Position numbers and translations under genes: made by a program. The notes beneath the pieces are model-generated. The model was not told where the DNA came from. It did no database searches and saw only the letters and a program-made list of their open reading frames with translations. 56,161 nucleotides of DNA from Planococcus donghaensis MPA1U2. Lineage in GTDB: Bacteria; Bacillota; Bacilli; Bacillales_A; Planococcaceae. Location: assembly GCF_000189395.1 (NCBI RefSeq), contig NZ_AEPB01000025.1:1-56161 (forward strand), in the 5' to 3' direction. Below are positions 37,697-46,128 of the stretch, piece by piece; position 1 is the stretch's first letter; each line of letters opens with the position of its first letter.

Positions 37697-37765
37697 TGCC
37701 GTCCCCCCCAAAGTAAGACATCAGTATTTATTAAAGTTCCCGTAAAGCGAAACCATTAAACAAAA

Positions 37766-37798
37766 CAACCAGACCGTTTAGTCGTTACGGTCTGGTTG
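37766..37798 (-). terminator. Intrinsic terminator of the XRE gene
   Basis: CAACCAGACCGT / ACGGTCTGGTTG perfect stem with a 9-nt loop. On the minus strand it is followed by TTTTGTTTAA. Confidence 0.82.
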
Positions 37799-37838
37799 CT
37801 TATATTAATTGGCAAATCTTATGGGGAAATGATTCACT

Positions 37839-38210
37839 TTATTTGGCAGCTTGTTTTTCTTGCAACATGCCATCTTCTTTTAATCGACGTTTGACTTGTA
37901 AATAAGAGGTAACATCTGCTATCTCTTCTTCACTTAATGGATGATCATCCACTACTAAGTTAACCGAATTTAAATCGGCGAATTGTATCAAATCGAGTTG
38001 ATTGGTAGGTTGATTGCGTTCCAATATATAATCTACAGTAACTTTAAAATAATCGGCTAGCAATTGTAAGTGAGAAACGCTCACTTGTTTTTTGCCACTT
38101 TCATAACCCCACACGACTGATTTGGCAATGCCCAGTTGAGATGCTAAATCATCTACGCTCAATTGATGGTCTTCTCTGAGCTCTCTTATTTTTTGTCCTA
38201 TTCTCTCCAT
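37839..38210 (-). CDS. XRE-family transcriptional regulator
   Basis: 123 residues. An N-terminal HTH_3 domain (about 4-60; IRELREDHQLSVDDLASQLG, VVWGYESGKKQVS, LADYFKVTVDYIL) is followed by a short C-terminal region of about 60 residues that probably mediates oligomerisation. It may autoregulate through the TATAGTGGCTATA palindrome just upstream. Its targets are unknown. Its place beside polysaccharide genes recalls SinR-type control, but I see no SinI-like partner. AAAGGAGG precedes the ATG. Confidence 0.88.
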   Translation of the reverse strand: MERIGQKIRELREDHQLSVDDLASQLGIAKSVVWGYESGKKQVSVSHLQLLADYFKVTVDYILERNQPTNQLDLIQFADLNSVNLVVDDHPLSEEEIADVTSYLQVKRRLKEDGMLQEKQAAK

Positions 38211-38230
38211 TTCGTCGCCTCCTTTATTTC

Positions 38231-38243
38231 TATAGTGGCTATA
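38231..38243. promoter_or_regulatory. Candidate operator upstream of the XRE gene
   Basis: Palindrome TATAG-TGG-CTATA, 20 bp before the XRE start. A related CTATATACCTATA stretch lies near 38311 in the same divergent region. Confidence 0.3.
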
Positions 38244-38403
38244 TCTTCTATATTACCCCGCCCGAACTTGCTTACAAACTAGTAAAATAGCGCTTTGTTT
38301 GATTTCGAAGCTATATACCTATAAAAAATCTGAAATTTCAGCTAATTTTATTCGCAGTTGTGGTAAAATTGAATTAACATAGAAGAGAAAGGTGGGTATT
38401 AGG

Positions 38404-39165
38404 ATGCTGAAAAAATTAATATACATATTATTAATCGCCCTCATATTTATTGTCATTTCTGGTGAAAAAAATTTAAACAGCATTCAATTGTCAAAAGAAG
38501 ACGCACTCCATACAAAAACAGTTGAAACACAGGCCATGCCTAGCAGCTTTTCAACTAAGCTGACATCCGGTCAGCCTGTGACGATTGTTTTTCTAGGAGA
38601 TTATGTGACCTCAGACGATTCTTTGCCTGACGGGAATTTAAATCATGTTGGATTATTAGCCAAGTGGTTTAACAAAAATTATCCCGATCAAGTAAAAATT
38701 ATTAATGCAGGCATGAATGCCAATACGGTCTCGCATATGAAAAATAGAATTGAGACTGACGTCATTAAACACGCACCTGATTTAGTGGTGATTTCTGCAG
38801 GTTTAAATGATGCACTTGGCGCATGGAAAATTCCAGTTAAAGAGTATGCAGCCAACTATCAAGCGATTGTTGAAGCCATCGTTTCTTCTGACGATACGGA
38901 AGTGCTGATTCGAACGCCTAACCCAACTACTTCTGTTGAGGACAACGTAAAAATGAAGAGCTATATACAAGCAAGCCGTGAACTCACTACCCAAGATAGC
39001 GTTTACTTATTTGACTTTTATCAAGTCATGGCTGATGACGTGCATGCTAAAAATATTTCTCAACTCGATTTGATGCAAAACAAGCTACTTCCAAATATTA
39101 AAGGGCAGACTTATTTAGCGGAGCAATTTAAGGTGTACTTTACTTCCGAAATCATCAAACCTTAA
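38404..39165 (+). CDS. SGNH/GDSL-hydrolase-like protein lacking catalytic residues
   Basis: 253 residues with an N-terminal hydrophobic anchor (about 4-18) and an extracellular SGNH fold. Block I reads FLGDYVTSDDS, so the nucleophilic serine of GDS is Tyr67. Block III (SAGLNDAL) is kept. The block V histidine of DxxH is absent (KLLPNIKGQTYLAEQF). With both Ser and His missing it is probably a non-catalytic binding protein, unlike SGNH acetyl-esterases of polysaccharides. The ATG at 38404 has AAAGGTGG 8 nt upstream; the GTG at 38392 overlaps that site. Confidence 0.82.
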   Translation: MLKKLIYILLIALIFIVISGEKNLNSIQLSKEDALHTKTVETQAMPSSFSTKLTSGQPVTIVFLGDYVTSDDSLPDGNLNHVGLLAKWFNKNYPDQVKIINAGMNANTVSHMKNRIETDVIKHAPDLVVISAGLNDALGAWKIPVKEYAANYQAIVEAIVSSDDTEVLIRTPNPTTSVEDNVKMKSYIQASRELTTQDSVYLFDFYQVMADDVHAKNISQLDLMQNKLLPNIKGQTYLAEQFKVYFTSEIIKP

Positions 39166-39166
39166 T

Positions 39167-39204
39167 AAAAGCGTCCAGTGATCAATTGATCGCTGGACGC
39201 TTTT
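39167..39204. terminator. Bidirectional terminator after the SGNH-like gene
   Basis: AAAAGCGTCCAG pairs with CTGGACGCTTTT, with a self-complementary centre (TGATCAATTGATCG). Confidence 0.92.
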
Positions 39205-39209
39205 TGAGT

Positions 39210-40184
39210 TTATTTTACTAAAAGGTTTCTTGCTTCTCTAAATTCTTTAATATGGTGATCGAGGATATGGCCGTTTTCAATGACCACAGAATTGCGAATC
39301 ATGTCCGTCCAATTGCCTTCGACAAAGTTATCAACCATTGGTGAGAATCCTTCGCTCAACACTTTTGTTACTGTGTGCGGGAACATCGCTGGGGTATTGT
39401 CTACTGTGTAATGAATAATACCATCTACTGTATAAACAGGATCATCAATTGTTGAAGGGCGAGACGTTTCAATTTCCATGTTCGGGTCGCAACTTACATC
39501 AATAATCATCGTGCCTTTTTTCAAGCGTTTTAAATCTTCTTTGTAAATGATGCGATCCGTACGGTTCGTATCCCACATAACACAGTTCACAAGAACATCG
39601 TAATTGACCATGTTTTTAACAAACAACGACTCTAACTTCCGGCCGTAAACATCCACATCTGCGCCTAAGCCATGAAGAATGCGAAGTACCCCTTTTGTTG
39701 TGTGACCATTTCCAAGAACCGCCACTTTTGTTTCATATGGCATTTTGCCAACATATTGATACGCCTGCAACACAGCTGCTTCCCCAGCAACTTCACGGTT
39801 GCGATAGAAAATATAACGACCGTCTTCGAACATTTCTTCCCAAGCTACCACTGTATGGTCACCTGCAAGAACGGAATCCGTAAACGCGATATCTTGTACA
39901 GCATGAGCCCATCCAATTAATAATTTCCCAGGTGTTAATTGATCAAAATAATCCGCGTTGCCTAGTTTTACATCAACAATCGCATCGCATTTCAATACTT
40001 CTTCACGAGACACAAATTGAGCACCAGACACTTCATATTCTGCGTCTGAATAACCAAGCGCTTCGCCATAGCCCACTTCAAAAAACAATTGTTCAATGTT
40101 TTTGATATTCGGCATATCTTTCGGTAAAAGCGCTCTTCGTTTTTCGTTGTTTTTATGACTAATAACAAATCCTATTGTGTAAAT
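39210..40184 (-). CDS. N5-(carboxyethyl)ornithine synthase-like dehydrogenase
   Basis: About 324 residues related to N5-(carboxyethyl)ornithine synthase and, more distantly, alanine dehydrogenase. The N-terminus TIGFVISHKNNEKRRALLPKD, a GWAHAVQD block and the NAD-binding VAVLGNGHTTKGVLRIL are the evidence. It would reductively condense pyruvate with an amino acid side-chain amine. The start is problematic: alignment expects Met two codons before TIGF, where only ATT codons occur (40184, with GGGGG 7 nt upstream). The nearest in-frame ATG, at 40229, adds 15 hydrophobic residues and has a weak ribosome site. Substrate not certain. Confidence 0.7.
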   Translation of the reverse strand: MYTIGFVISHKNNEKRRALLPKDMPNIKNIEQLFFEVGYGEALGYSDAEYEVSGAQFVSREEVLKCDAIVDVKLGNADYFDQLTPGKLLIGWAHAVQDIAFTDSVLAGDHTVVAWEEMFEDGRYIFYRNREVAGEAAVLQAYQYVGKMPYETKVAVLGNGHTTKGVLRILHGLGADVDVYGRKLESLFVKNMVNYDVLVNCVMWDTNRTDRIIYKEDLKRLKKGTMIIDVSCDPNMEIETSRPSTIDDPVYTVDGIIHYTVDNTPAMFPHTVTKVLSEGFSPMVDNFVEGNWTDMIRNSVVIENGHILDHHIKEFREARNLLVK

Positions 40185-40437
40185 AATAAAACCCCCAATT
40201 AATGAAATAATCGTACTTTTGGTCCGCATATAATAGGCATGTCCTAGAACAGCGACCGAACAACATTCAATAATTGTTTTCGCATGCCTCTTCCGAAAAG
40301 CTGACCTACTCTGCATCATACCATATTTCGGAAGCATTATAAGTACTTTGTAATATTGATTGAAAATAAATATAGTATGTGTGTAAGGATGTGGTATAAA
40401 TCTTTTGTCACGACTGATAGTGTTACCAATTGGAAAA

Positions 40438-40475
40438 GAAATGCTCCCAAAACTAGAGAAGTTTTGAGAGCATTG
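40438..40475 (-). terminator. Intrinsic terminator of the DegT-like gene
   Basis: AATGCTCCCAAAACT pairs with AGTTTTGAGAGCATT (one mismatch, AGAGA loop) and is followed on the minus strand by a T-rich stretch. Confidence 0.85.
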
Positions 40476-40498
40476 AGATAATAGAAATTTTGAGTTTG

Positions 40499-41461
40499 TT
40501 ACTCTTTATAAACTAGTTGGCTTTTCAACATTTTTACTAAATACTGCATATCTTCAATGGTATAACGTTGATCACAAGGCAACGGCAAAATATTAGCAGC
40601 GTATTGATATTCAATGCTATCTTTTGGACAATCTGCGAGAACATTTGGCCACAATAGTGGAATGTAAATCTTATCTTGGACTAAGCGTTTTCGGATGGCT
40701 GGTCCGTCTTCCACTAAGAGAGGATACGCAAACGCCCCGTCTGGCATTGTTAATAGTAAAGGATTTTCCGCTGCTAGCTGTTCCTCTAAATATGCATAGT
40801 TTTCATTACGAAGTTGGCGAGCACGCTCGTAATCTACGGCTCCCATCAAGTTGCTTGTCAATTTAGACATTGTACGGAGTGGGGCAACGGAAAGTCCATC
40901 GTTAATAGCGATGAAATCAGCATAATAATCACTCGCTTTTCCTTCCGCCCGACCAAGCACATGCACCATGCGATCTTTTGAAATGTCTTGCTCAAGTTCT
41001 TCCGAAAGTACCGCATCAGTCGCTAAATATGCGCCATCCGGGACGCCAAAAAATTTGCGACAAGAATAAATGGTATCTACACCTTCTATCGGCTTTTGGA
41101 AAAAAGCTTGGCTATGATCTAAAATTAGTTGGCTGTAGCGCTCTTTTAAGGCGCGCGTTTTTTCTTCTGTAACTTGACCGTATAAATTCACAACATATAA
41201 GTACTCACCTTGGGCCAATTGCTTGTCAAAAATCGGTTGAAATTGGGCATCTACATAATAATAATCATATTCATATCCTTGCTTGTCTAACAAAATACTG
41301 ATGCAGTCACACAAATAATAAGGAATGTGTATTTTTTTAATTTGGCGCGCTTTTAGTAAATAAAGCAGCGCATTGCTGCCACTATTAAGAGCTAACAAAT
41401 CGCTATAAAACTCGTTACGAATCAAGTCCTCTAAACCAAAATATCCACCAATTTCTTTCAT
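40499..41461 (-). CDS. Divergent DegT/DnrJ/EryC1-like PLP-dependent protein
   Basis: 320 residues. The fold-type I pattern is recognisable: LNSGSNALLYLL for phosphate binding, LILDHSQAFF with Asp115 that would pair with the PLP ring, and YSCRKFFGVPDGA with the likely Schiff-base Lys136. It is shorter than the usual 370-400 residues, and the motifs deviate, so the reaction may not be a sugar transamination. The ATG at 41461 has AAAGGGAGA 6 nt upstream. Array B lies 38-149 bp upstream, and no terminator separates it from the FemAB-like gene before it, so the two may be co-transcribed. Confidence 0.75.
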   Translation of the reverse strand: MKEIGGYFGLEDLIRNEFYSDLLALNSGSNALLYLLKARQIKKIHIPYYLCDCISILLDKQGYEYDYYYVDAQFQPIFDKQLAQGEYLYVVNLYGQVTEEKTRALKERYSQLILDHSQAFFQKPIEGVDTIYSCRKFFGVPDGAYLATDAVLSEELEQDISKDRMVHVLGRAEGKASDYYADFIAINDGLSVAPLRTMSKLTSNLMGAVDYERARQLRNENYAYLEEQLAAENPLLLTMPDGAFAYPLLVEDGPAIRKRLVQDKIYIPLLWPNVLADCPKDSIEYQYAANILPLPCDQRYTIEDMQYLVKMLKSQLVYKE

Positions 41462-41498
41462 ATAGAATCTCCCTTTCATCGGCCACCATTAAACTAAC

Positions 41499-41610
41499 CG
41501 CACCTTAATTGTTGTTAAGCGCACCTTTTGGAACGAATACCGCACCTCAGCGAGAAGTTTCCGCACTTCAAAGCGAAGTTTCCGCACCTATCGAGCTAAA
41601 AAGCGCACTT
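41499..41610. repeat. Phased intergenic array B: six CGCAC(C/T)T cores, exact 21-bp period
   Basis: Cores begin at 41499, 41520, 41541, 41562, 41583 and 41604; all five intervals are 21 bp. Four are CGCACCT and two CGCACTT. Same core, period and unit number as array A 13 kb away, but the sequence between cores differs. The trinucleotides before the core come from a small set (AAC, AAG, TAC, TTC) also seen in A. The plus-strand frame is open across the array but has no start codon or ribosome site. Confidence 0.9.
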
Positions 41611-41623
41611 TCTTCTTGCTTCC

Positions 41624-42631
41624 TCAGTTCACGGGCACCCAAGATTTAATACTTCGATAAGCAGGGAAATAATCAGTATCTGATGAGATGTTGACGACTT
41701 GGCATAATTTTTCATATGCTACGTAATTCCATATTTTGCGTCCAATATAATACTCTAAATCTTCATTACGTCCGAATTTCTTTTTAAAAAGGTAAAGCTT
41801 GTCGTCAAGTTCTCCAGTTCGTCCTCCGCCGTGATGAATTAGCTTTTTATCATTTTCCTTGCCCCAAAGAACCAGCGCATATTGCAAAATATATGCCGGC
41901 GCAAGTTCATGATATTCTTGAAGTGTACCCGTAAGGTGAATATGTATATAGTCACCGTAAACAAAATTTAAACTCATGCCAATTACTTTTCCTTTATAAC
42001 TTGCTTCTACCACAACTAAATAGTCACCAAGCCCATCGATACACCGCTGAAAATACACATCATCGAAATAATAAATCTTTTCAGCCGCGTTTCGTTCCAT
42101 TGTGGAATAATACAGCTCTTTAAAGTTTGTTAAATCATGTGGGTGATCGATCACTCGATACTCAACTCCTGCCTTTAACCCACGGCGAATATCCCTTCGA
42201 CTTGATGCTGAATATTCTGTGAGGATGGGATCAGGTATATCAGCGAGTCGTGTTTGAATCGTATATCGCTTGAAAGTGAGATCATAAGCGCTCTGAAAGT
42301 CCAGATGATTTCTGATAATAGGATGAAATCGAACAAACTCGGTCACAATGTGATTATCTATACAATATTCTCCAAATGCCTGTTTAAATGCGGTCACCAG
42401 CTCTTGTTTATCTTCGCTATTCCCCTCCACAATTCGGGGACCCCCATATCCATAAGGAGTCACGAGATCATAGTATACTTGATCGTCTAGCTTGATCGGA
42501 ACTTCACATTTGATGAATAAATACCGGACAACACCAAGTGAATGCTTAAAGATAAATTCTTCACACTTACCGTTTTCTATTTCTTCATACAAATGTGCAT
42601 ATTCTTTTTCAAAGTAAATGTCTTCTTTCAT
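41624..42631 (-). CDS. FemAB/GNAT-like acyl- or aminoacyltransferase (copy 3)
   Basis: 335-residue third paralog, with YGYGGPRIVEG, TEFVRFHPIIRNHLDF, STMERNAAEKIYYFDD and LYLFKKKFGRNEDL in the same order as the other two. It starts with ATG (AAAGGAGAGG upstream), unlike the TTG of the others. It lies upstream of the DegT-like gene across array B. An aminotransferase next to a FemAB-like enzyme would suit making and then acylating an amino sugar, but that is inference. Confidence 0.75.
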   Translation of the reverse strand: MKEDIYFEKEYAHLYEEIENGKCEEFIFKHSLGVVRYLFIKCEVPIKLDDQVYYDLVTPYGYGGPRIVEGNSEDKQELVTAFKQAFGEYCIDNHIVTEFVRFHPIIRNHLDFQSAYDLTFKRYTIQTRLADIPDPILTEYSASSRRDIRRGLKAGVEYRVIDHPHDLTNFKELYYSTMERNAAEKIYYFDDVYFQRCIDGLGDYLVVVEASYKGKVIGMSLNFVYGDYIHIHLTGTLQEYHELAPAYILQYALVLWGKENDKKLIHHGGGRTGELDDKLYLFKKKFGRNEDLEYYIGRKIWNYVAYEKLCQVVNISSDTDYFPAYRSIKSWVPVN

Positions 42632-42789
42632 ATGACCTCTCCTTTAAAGTGGGGTTGTCCAGTTGACGATTCTGTTACTATTTTATCACTCTAATTACTA
42701 AAAATACAGACAATTAAGAAAACTAATGAAAACATACAAAAACGCCACCGATTTTGGTCGCGTTTAAGCTAGTTATCTTTATTCCACCT

Positions 42790-43581
42790 CTAAGACATAA
42801 CTCTTTTTGACAATAATGGCCGCCCATTAGTCCAGACAATGGTCACTGGAATGTTGAAAAACCGGGAAAGCTGCTCGCTGTTGATTAATTTGTCCGTATC
42901 CCCAGAATCAAATACTTTTCCTTCTTTTAGTAGCAAGGTTTTATTAAATTCGGGCAATATTTCTTCAATATGATGCGTGACATAAATAATAGTTGGACCC
43001 TCTGGTTTTTTAGCGATCATGGCAATCGATTCGAGCAGTTCTTCACGGGCAATAAAGTCGAGACCCGCTGTTGGTTCATCAAGAATGAGAAGTGCTGGGT
43101 CTGCCATTAATGCACGTCCAATCAAGACACGCTGTTTCTCACCTTGCGACAAGGTATGGTAGTTTCGATTGGCGTATTCAAGACAGCCCAGTTCGCGAAG
43201 AATCTCCACACCTTTTCTGTCAACTTCTTCAGTCGTTTCTTGATGCAAACCAAGCGACGCATAGGCACCGCTCAGCACTACTTCATACGCATTGTCCTGC
43301 GGCGGCAACTTTTGCTGAATCGATGACGACACAAAACCAATTTGGCTCCGCAACTTTTCTGCTAAATAGGTTTTGCCAAACTCCATACCGAGCACCGTTA
43401 CTTTTCCTGTTGTCGGGAAAAAGTAAGCATTGATTAAACTGAGCAACGAAGTTTTGCCCGCTCCGTTCAAGCCGTACAATACCCAATGCTCGCCTTTTTG
43501 AATTTGCCAGTCGACTCCGTCTAGTAACATTTTATCGTCTCTTCTACGCGAAACGCCTTCAAGTTCTAAAATCATTGTCAT
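42790..43581 (-). CDS. ABC transporter ATP-binding protein (YlmA-like)
   Basis: 263 residues with Walker A (GLNGAGKTSLL, near 40), Q-loop (IGFVSSSIQQ), signature LSQGEKQRVLIGRAL, Walker B (LLILDEPTAGLD) and switch histidine (YVTHH). No transmembrane region and no permease gene beside it. It begins at an ATG overlapping the stop of the protease-nuclease gene (ATGA), so its translation is coupled to that gene. The partner permease, if any, is unknown. Confidence 0.92.
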   Translation of the reverse strand: MTMILELEGVSRRRDDKMLLDGVDWQIQKGEHWVLYGLNGAGKTSLLSLINAYFFPTTGKVTVLGMEFGKTYLAEKLRSQIGFVSSSIQQKLPPQDNAYEVVLSGAYASLGLHQETTEEVDRKGVEILRELGCLEYANRNYHTLSQGEKQRVLIGRALMADPALLILDEPTAGLDFIAREELLESIAMIAKKPEGPTIIYVTHHIEEILPEFNKTLLLKEGKVFDSGDTDKLINSEQLSRFFNIPVTIVWTNGRPLLSKRVMS

Positions 43582-45314
43582 ATGGATATGTCTCCTGCCC
43601 CTTTAACGCGAGCCGCTTGTCCTTCAGCTAACGGATCTGCTAGACGCAGTTCACCAAAATCCAGACCGGTTAGTTCTTCAATTTTTGTGATGGGCACTTG
43701 GTACGTTTCAAACTGGCCGTAAACAAACTCCAAATCGTCTTCGATTAAATTTTCTTGTGTTTGCAAATAAGCGGTGGCCGATAGCTCGGTGCCGTCTTTT
43801 ACCATAACTGCTACTTTCCAAAACTGATTGGGAATTTGCGCATCTCGGTAATTACGGTCGGTGTCGCGAAACACTGGCCCTGTAAAAATCGACACTTTCA
43901 TATCGTGATCGCGCGCGTTATCAAGCAAATAATCTTCTAAGTCGAGCCATACTTTTTGATTGAAATTTTTATGTTGCGGCGAACTATTAGTGAAATGGAA
44001 TGTATGTTCATTGGCTTTCACCGCATCAATGCCCCAGTTTGGGTCACGACGTCTTACAAGGTGACCACGATCGATATCGTTCGATTTGTAAAAGTTATTG
44101 CCTAGTTGGTATGCTTTATCGATTCGCGGATCAAAATACCAGCGATCATTTTTTCGTTTCACATCCACCAGTTGATCACCATCAATGTTTACCGCAGTGA
44201 AAAAAGCGAGACGACGTGACTTGCTCATCGTGACTGAAAAATGAGTGTAATCGAGTGTCTCTTTTCCTTCCGTTGTTGCCGCTACATCTTTTTTCATTTC
44301 TTTATCCAGTTGTGGCAGTGGCACAATAAATTCTTTGCCTAAAAAATCGGGATTATACCCTGTAGCTTCTGCATACCAATCTGCGTTCAACACACCTACT
44401 TCCATCGGCGCTTTTGTGGAACCAGGCATAACGACGGACAGTAAATAATCGAGCATTTTGCGTGCTTGCTCTGTTTCTAAACTGCTGCGCTTGTCACTCA
44501 AATGTTGAATAATGGAACTAATACGAATGCCTTCATTGGCGATCCATTTATTAGGATCGGTCGGATCTGGAACACCTGCATGATGCAAAGAAACTACCAT
44601 CCATTGGTCATTGAAAACGGGTGAACCCGAGGAACCAGGTTCGGTGTCGCTTACGTAATGAACATAATCAGAAGAGATGAATTTGACTTCATTTTCCCGA
44701 ATGGTAATGGCTTTTGGTCCACCTTTTGGGTGTTGAATAATGGTGACGTACTCACCTTCTAAAATTTTTCCCGGCTTTGGCAGGAGCGGCAAATAACCAA
44801 AAGTTGCGAGCGGTACAGCATTGGCATTATAAGGTTCGATTGCGACTAAAGTAAAATCTAGCGCTTCATCGGTTATAAATAAGAGCTCTGGATCCAATCG
44901 GAAACTAATGATATCGCGCGGTTTAAAATGAACATCGTCTTCGTAATTAAATTCCGCCACTGCATACATCGCCGCTTCAGCTGTTTCCAATACGTGATTG
45001 TTTGTGAGTAATAGGTTTGGTCCTACAAGAAATCCTGTGCCGTACCCTTCCAGTTGACCATTTTTTCCGCGAATTGAAATGCGACAAACTGCTTTACTGA
45101 CATCAAGCCCTGCCTGCAAGTGCGCAATCGGAAACAAGTCGCTTTTGTTGATGATGCGTTCAATCGCTAAATTGTCGTGATGATTGATAATACTAGAGCG
45201 CGTCATCATTTTTTCTTCTGTAGCCGCTGCATAGTTCTCGGCTTGATGTTCTTTTTCGAATTTTAAGTATCGCTGTAAGGCTTGTTGTTGGATTTTATCC
45301 ATTTTGTTAGCCAT
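43578..45314 (-). CDS. Trypsin-like peptidase fused to a DNA/RNA non-specific endonuclease
   Basis: About 578 residues, no signal peptide. Using the longest frame for numbering, residues 70-275 form a trypsin-like domain with TNNHVL (His110), ALDFTLVAI (Asp156) and PGSSGSPV (Ser232), a full catalytic triad. Residues 355-575 form a NUC1 (beta-beta-alpha metal) nuclease with DIDRGHL (His421) and FTNSSPQHKNFN (Asn446, Asn455). The first 60 residues are charged and helical and may be an adaptor. The ATG at 45314 is chosen because AAAGGGG is 9 nt upstream; the one at 45323 touches that site. Translationally coupled to the ABC ATPase gene. An intracellular effector is inference. Confidence 0.9.
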   Translation of the reverse strand: MANKMDKIQQQALQRYLKFEKEHQAENYAAATEEKMMTRSSIINHHDNLAIERIINKSDLFPIAHLQAGLDVSKAVCRISIRGKNGQLEGYGTGFLVGPNLLLTNNHVLETAEAAMYAVAEFNYEDDVHFKPRDIISFRLDPELLFITDEALDFTLVAIEPYNANAVPLATFGYLPLLPKPGKILEGEYVTIIQHPKGGPKAITIRENEVKFISSDYVHYVSDTEPGSSGSPVFNDQWMVVSLHHAGVPDPTDPNKWIANEGIRISSIIQHLSDKRSSLETEQARKMLDYLLSVVMPGSTKAPMEVGVLNADWYAEATGYNPDFLGKEFIVPLPQLDKEMKKDVAATTEGKETLDYTHFSVTMSKSRRLAFFTAVNIDGDQLVDVKRKNDRWYFDPRIDKAYQLGNNFYKSNDIDRGHLVRRRDPNWGIDAVKANEHTFHFTNSSPQHKNFNQKVWLDLEDYLLDNARDHDMKVSIFTGPVFRDTDRNYRDAQIPNQFWKVAVMVKDGTELSATAYLQTQENLIEDDLEFVYGQFETYQVPITKIEELTGLDFGELRLADPLAEGQAARVKGAGDISI

Positions 45315-45425
45315 TTGAGCCATCCCCTTTCGATGGGTGTGAGGTTTGTTTTTTTGGTTATATTTTCATTTTAAAAATTAAATATTCTAACAATTAACTT
45401 CAAGAAAAGTTTATCATAATTACAT

Positions 45426-45466
45426 AAAGAAAACTCAATCCTTGGTGCGGAATGAGTTTTCTTTTG
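45426..45466 (-). terminator. Intrinsic terminator of the 79-residue protein gene
   Basis: AAAGAAAACTCA pairs with TGAGTTTTCTTT with a loop containing a further ATCC/GGAAT pairing; A- and T-runs flank it. Confidence 0.82.
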
Positions 45467-45474
45467 CGTTCAGG

Positions 45475-45714
45475 TTATTTATCTTTCATGATTTTCTTTT
45501 CGCCTGTATTTGGATCACGCACTACTTTGTCTTCAGACGGCACATAATCTGGAGATTCATTAGGTGCCTTATGGGGTTCAGCTTTCGCTGGAGACTCCCA
45601 ACCTTCATCGCCACCGCCTAACATTTCACTCGTTTTTTCAATAATTTTCTCGACGGTTGAATCATTTTCGTCTTTTTGATGATCGGTGTTCTTTCCTTGT
45701 GAGTCTTTTGTCAT
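45475..45714 (-). CDS. Small acidic hydrophilic protein
   Basis: 79 residues, highly charged, no membrane segment. It has a helical middle (EKIIEKTSEMLGGG) and a lysine-rich C-terminal tail (DPNTGEKKIMKDK). It looks intrinsically disordered. GGAGGGAT precedes the ATG and a terminator follows, so it is very likely expressed. I do not recognise a function; it may be a stress-related hydrophilic protein. Confidence 0.7.
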   Translation of the reverse strand: MTKDSQGKNTDHQKDENDSTVEKIIEKTSEMLGGGDEGWESPAKAEPHKAPNESPDYVPSEDKVVRDPNTGEKKIMKDK

Positions 45715-45812
45715 CTAGTATCCCTCCAAGAGTGTAGTTGTTTTTAGTTTACCCTTTGTGTTGGGGGATAATCATTTTTGCGTGAGGAGTTTTGGCGGCG
45801 GTTTTAGTCGAG

Positions 45813-45902
45813 GACAGTATTTGTTGTGATTTGGACAGTATTTCGTCGATTCCGACAGTATTTGCTCTCATTTGGACAGTATTCTACTCAATTCGGACAG
45901 TA
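45813..45902. repeat. Phased array C, first copy: five GACAGTAT cores
   Basis: Core GACAGTAT, always preceded by G or C, begins at 45813, 45834, 45854, 45875 and 45896 (intervals 21, 20, 21, 21). The spacers differ from each other but recur in the second copy. A pyrimidine-rich linker and a hairpin follow. Confidence 0.9.
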
Positions 45903-45955
45903 TGCCCAAATTCTTCCTCTCCCTCCTAATTCAAAACCTTTATTACCCAAGACCA

Positions 45956-45978
45956 GGAAAGCGCAGGGCGCGCTTTCC
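45956..45978. repeat. Hairpin closing array C copy 1
   Basis: GGAAAGCG / CGCTTTCC, 8-bp stem with a 7-nt loop. The stem is the same as in the hairpin at 46129-46152, but the loop sequence differs. Confidence 0.8.
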
Positions 45979-45984
45979 GCTTTC

Positions 45985-46074
45985 GACAGTATTTGTTGTG
46001 ATTTGGACAGTATTTCGTCGATTCCGACAGTATTTGCTCTCATTTGGACAGTATTCTACTCAATTCGGACAGTA
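45985..46074. repeat. Phased array C, second copy: five GACAGTAT cores
   Basis: Cores at 45985, 46006, 46026, 46047 and 46068, the same interval pattern as copy 1. The whole block 45985-46136 repeats 45813-45963 almost exactly, with one inserted base and a few changes in the pyrimidine linker. Confidence 0.9.
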
Positions 46075-46128
46075 TGCCCAAATTCTTCCTTTCTCCTCCT
46101 AATTCAAAACCTTTATTACCCAAGACCA

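Noticed and set aside
28398-41610. Arrays A and B as ribosome-binding decoys (AGGTG on the minus strand)
   Set aside because: The minus-strand core does resemble a Shine-Dalgarno sequence, but arrays C and D have the same architecture with cores that do not, so this cannot explain the family.
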